IMG/VR virus record: IMGVR_UViG_3300039048_000028
Location: 1 to 38,884 of that record
DNA length: 38,884 nt
Direction: 5' to 3' (one strand)
Source: a virus
Each line of letters opens with the position of its first letter. Position 1 is the first letter of the stretch. The notes beneath the pieces are model-generated. The model saw nothing but the letters and a program-made list of their open reading frames with translations. It was not told where the DNA came from and searched no databases. A program made the translations under genes and the position numbers. Of the stretch, positions 37,751 to 38,884 are shown piece after piece.

Positions 37751-38884
37751 GATAATTGAGGTTCCTTATAAACCTCGAGAATATCAAAGAGAAGTACACA
37801 ATACTAGAAAAAGATTTAGTGTCCTAGTTTGTCACAGACGATTTGGGAAATCAGTACTTTCAATAAACGAATTAATTAGAACAGCAGCAGACAAGCCTAG
37901 GAGTTTATGTGCATTTATAGCTCCGACTTATAGACAAGGTAAAGCTATTGCTTGGGAATATTTAAAATTTTATACAAAACCACTAATGCAGTTTGGTGGT
38001 AGTAGGAATGAAACTGAATTAAGAATAGATCTTTTTAATGGATCACGTATTCAAATATTTGGTGCAGACAATCCAGATTCAATTCGAGGAATGGGATTTG
38101 ATGCAGTCGTCTTAGACGAATATGCTATCATGGCTCCTCGAGTATGGACTGAAATTGTAAGACCTGCAGTGGCTGATAAATTAGGATGGGTACTATTTAT
38201 CGGAACACCAATGGGGCATAATCAATTCTGGGAAGTATTTGACTATGCTCAACGAGGTCATAAAGATTGGTATGGGAAACTATATCGAGCATCTGACACC
38301 AATGTCATTCCAGAGGAGGAACTGGAGCAGGCACGTGCAATCATGACGCCTGAGCAGTTTGAACAAGAATTTGAATGTTCGTTTACTGCAGCAGTGTCAG
38401 GAAGTTATTATGGACGTCTGATAACTAAAGCCGATAAAGAAGGAAGAATTGGCTACGTGCCTGTAGACGAAAACGTAGGTGTGGAAACCTGGTGGGATTT
38501 GGGGATCGGAGATAGTACAGCTATTTGGTTTGCACAAAGAGTTGGACAAGAGGTACACCTAATAGACTATTACGAAAACTCAGGAGAATCATTAGCACAT
38601 TACGTTGATGTACTTTCCGAAAAAGATTATGCTTATTCTGATCATATTGCACCTCACGATATAATGGCAAGAGAATTAGGAACAGGTAAATCTAGATATG
38701 AAGTTGCACAAGAATTAGGTTTAGAATTTCAAGTAGCTCCAAAACTAGAAGTAGATCATGGTATTGAATCTGTAAGAAATGTTTTACCAGACTGTTGGTT
38801 TGATAGAACAAAGTGTAAACAAGGATTAGATGCTTTAAGACAATATAGAAAACAATGGGATGAGAAGAACCAAGTTTTTAAAAA
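37704..38884 (+). CDS. terL: Large terminase (packaging ATPase-nuclease), 3' end cut
   Basis: Starts at the ATG at 37704 inside terS and is open to the window end, so ~393 residues are visible. Walker A is CHRRFGKS (~38-45); Walker B with catalytic Glu is VVLDEYA (~135); coupling motif IGTPMGH follows. The nuclease domain begins with WWDLGIGDSTAIWF (first metal Asp) and holds HIAPHDI. It drives packaging of DNA into the procapsid and makes the cuts. The last part of the nuclease domain, with its third acidic residue, lies beyond the window. Confidence 0.95.
   Translation, partial: MNQSKSKSNGKKKKVKIIEVPYKPREYQREVHNTRKRFSVLVCHRRFGKSVLSINELIRTAADKPRSLCAFIAPTYRQGKAIAWEYLKFYTKPLMQFGGSRNETELRIDLFNGSRIQIFGADNPDSIRGMGFDAVVLDEYAIMAPRVWTEIVRPAVADKLGWVLFIGTPMGHNQFWEVFDYAQRGHKDWYGKLYRASDTNVIPEEELEQARAIMTPEQFEQEFECSFTAAVSGSYYGRLITKADKEGRIGYVPVDENVGVETWWDLGIGDSTAIWFAQRVGQEVHLIDYYENSGESLAHYVDVLSEKDYAYSDHIAPHDIMARELGTGKSRYEVAQELGLEFQVAPKLEVDHGIESVRNVLPDCWFDRTKCKQGLDALRQYRKQWDEKNQVFK

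Noticed and set aside
1-38884. CRISPR arrays, insertion sequences, integrase and att sites
   Set aside because: No spaced direct repeats, transposase or recombinase motifs were seen on either strand.

Overview
This window is most of one tailed double-stranded DNA bacteriophage genome. It is low in GC and almost entirely coding, with tightly packed genes (many ATGA or TAATG overlaps). The small adaptor-type proteins, short virion proteins in place of a long tape measure, and a GNAT-like small virion protein point to a short-tailed (podovirus-like) marine phage. A DUF6456-like regulator, a domain known from Alphaproteobacteria, together with the low GC suggests a marine alphaproteobacterial host such as a SAR11-type cell; that host guess is inference. 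The genome is cut open inside the packaging/head block: the large terminase runs off the right edge and a scaffold-like protein runs in from the left edge, so the terminase C-terminus and the portal are missing.

Layout. (1) 1-22330, plus strand: scaffold, major capsid, small head proteins, adaptor, tail, large fibre/adhesin proteins (765, 465, 361 and 164 aa), a tail-fibre-assembly-like protein, a GNAT-like protein, internal/ejection-type proteins including one of 1085 aa, then a lysis-type cassette (XhlA-like, metallophosphoesterase, lysin, 3-TM holin-like, coiled-coil and membrane proteins). (2) 25762-22314, minus strand: RecB-like PD-(D/E)XK nuclease, single-stranded-DNA-binding protein, DUF3310, 2OG-Fe(II) oxygenase and small unknowns. 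(3) 25775-27480, plus strand: a stand-alone DnaA-domain-IV-like protein, a DUF6456-like regulator, a DUF968-like HNH nuclease. (4) 35288-27828, minus strand: about 27 very small genes, mostly unknown, including one Xre-type regulator. (5) 35764-38884, plus strand: seven small basic genes, then small and large terminase.

The most interesting content is non-coding. Three gene-free stretches carry dense, mutually compatible base pairing. Region A (27479-27814) has five abutting helical domains; three helices contain G-U pairs only if read on the minus strand, and one hairpin then has a GAAA tetraloop. Region B (33792-34340, about 550 nt) ends in a textbook minus-strand intrinsic terminator and contains a three-way junction, a 10-bp helix enclosing an H-type pseudoknot with 8- and 12-bp stems, and a loop-to-distal-strand contact. 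Region C (35307-35737) is a run of about ten hairpins, one of them a 90-nt three-way junction, between two divergent operons. A and B are strong candidates for large structured phage RNAs of the GOLLD/ROOL kind in size and style, though I cannot assign either to a known class. C may be a leader, an RNA or an origin.

No DNA polymerase, primase, helicase, integrase, RNA polymerase or tRNA gene was recognised. The phage therefore probably uses the host replisome, with the DnaA-IV-like protein, SSB, nuclease and HNH enzyme as its own replication/recombination set.
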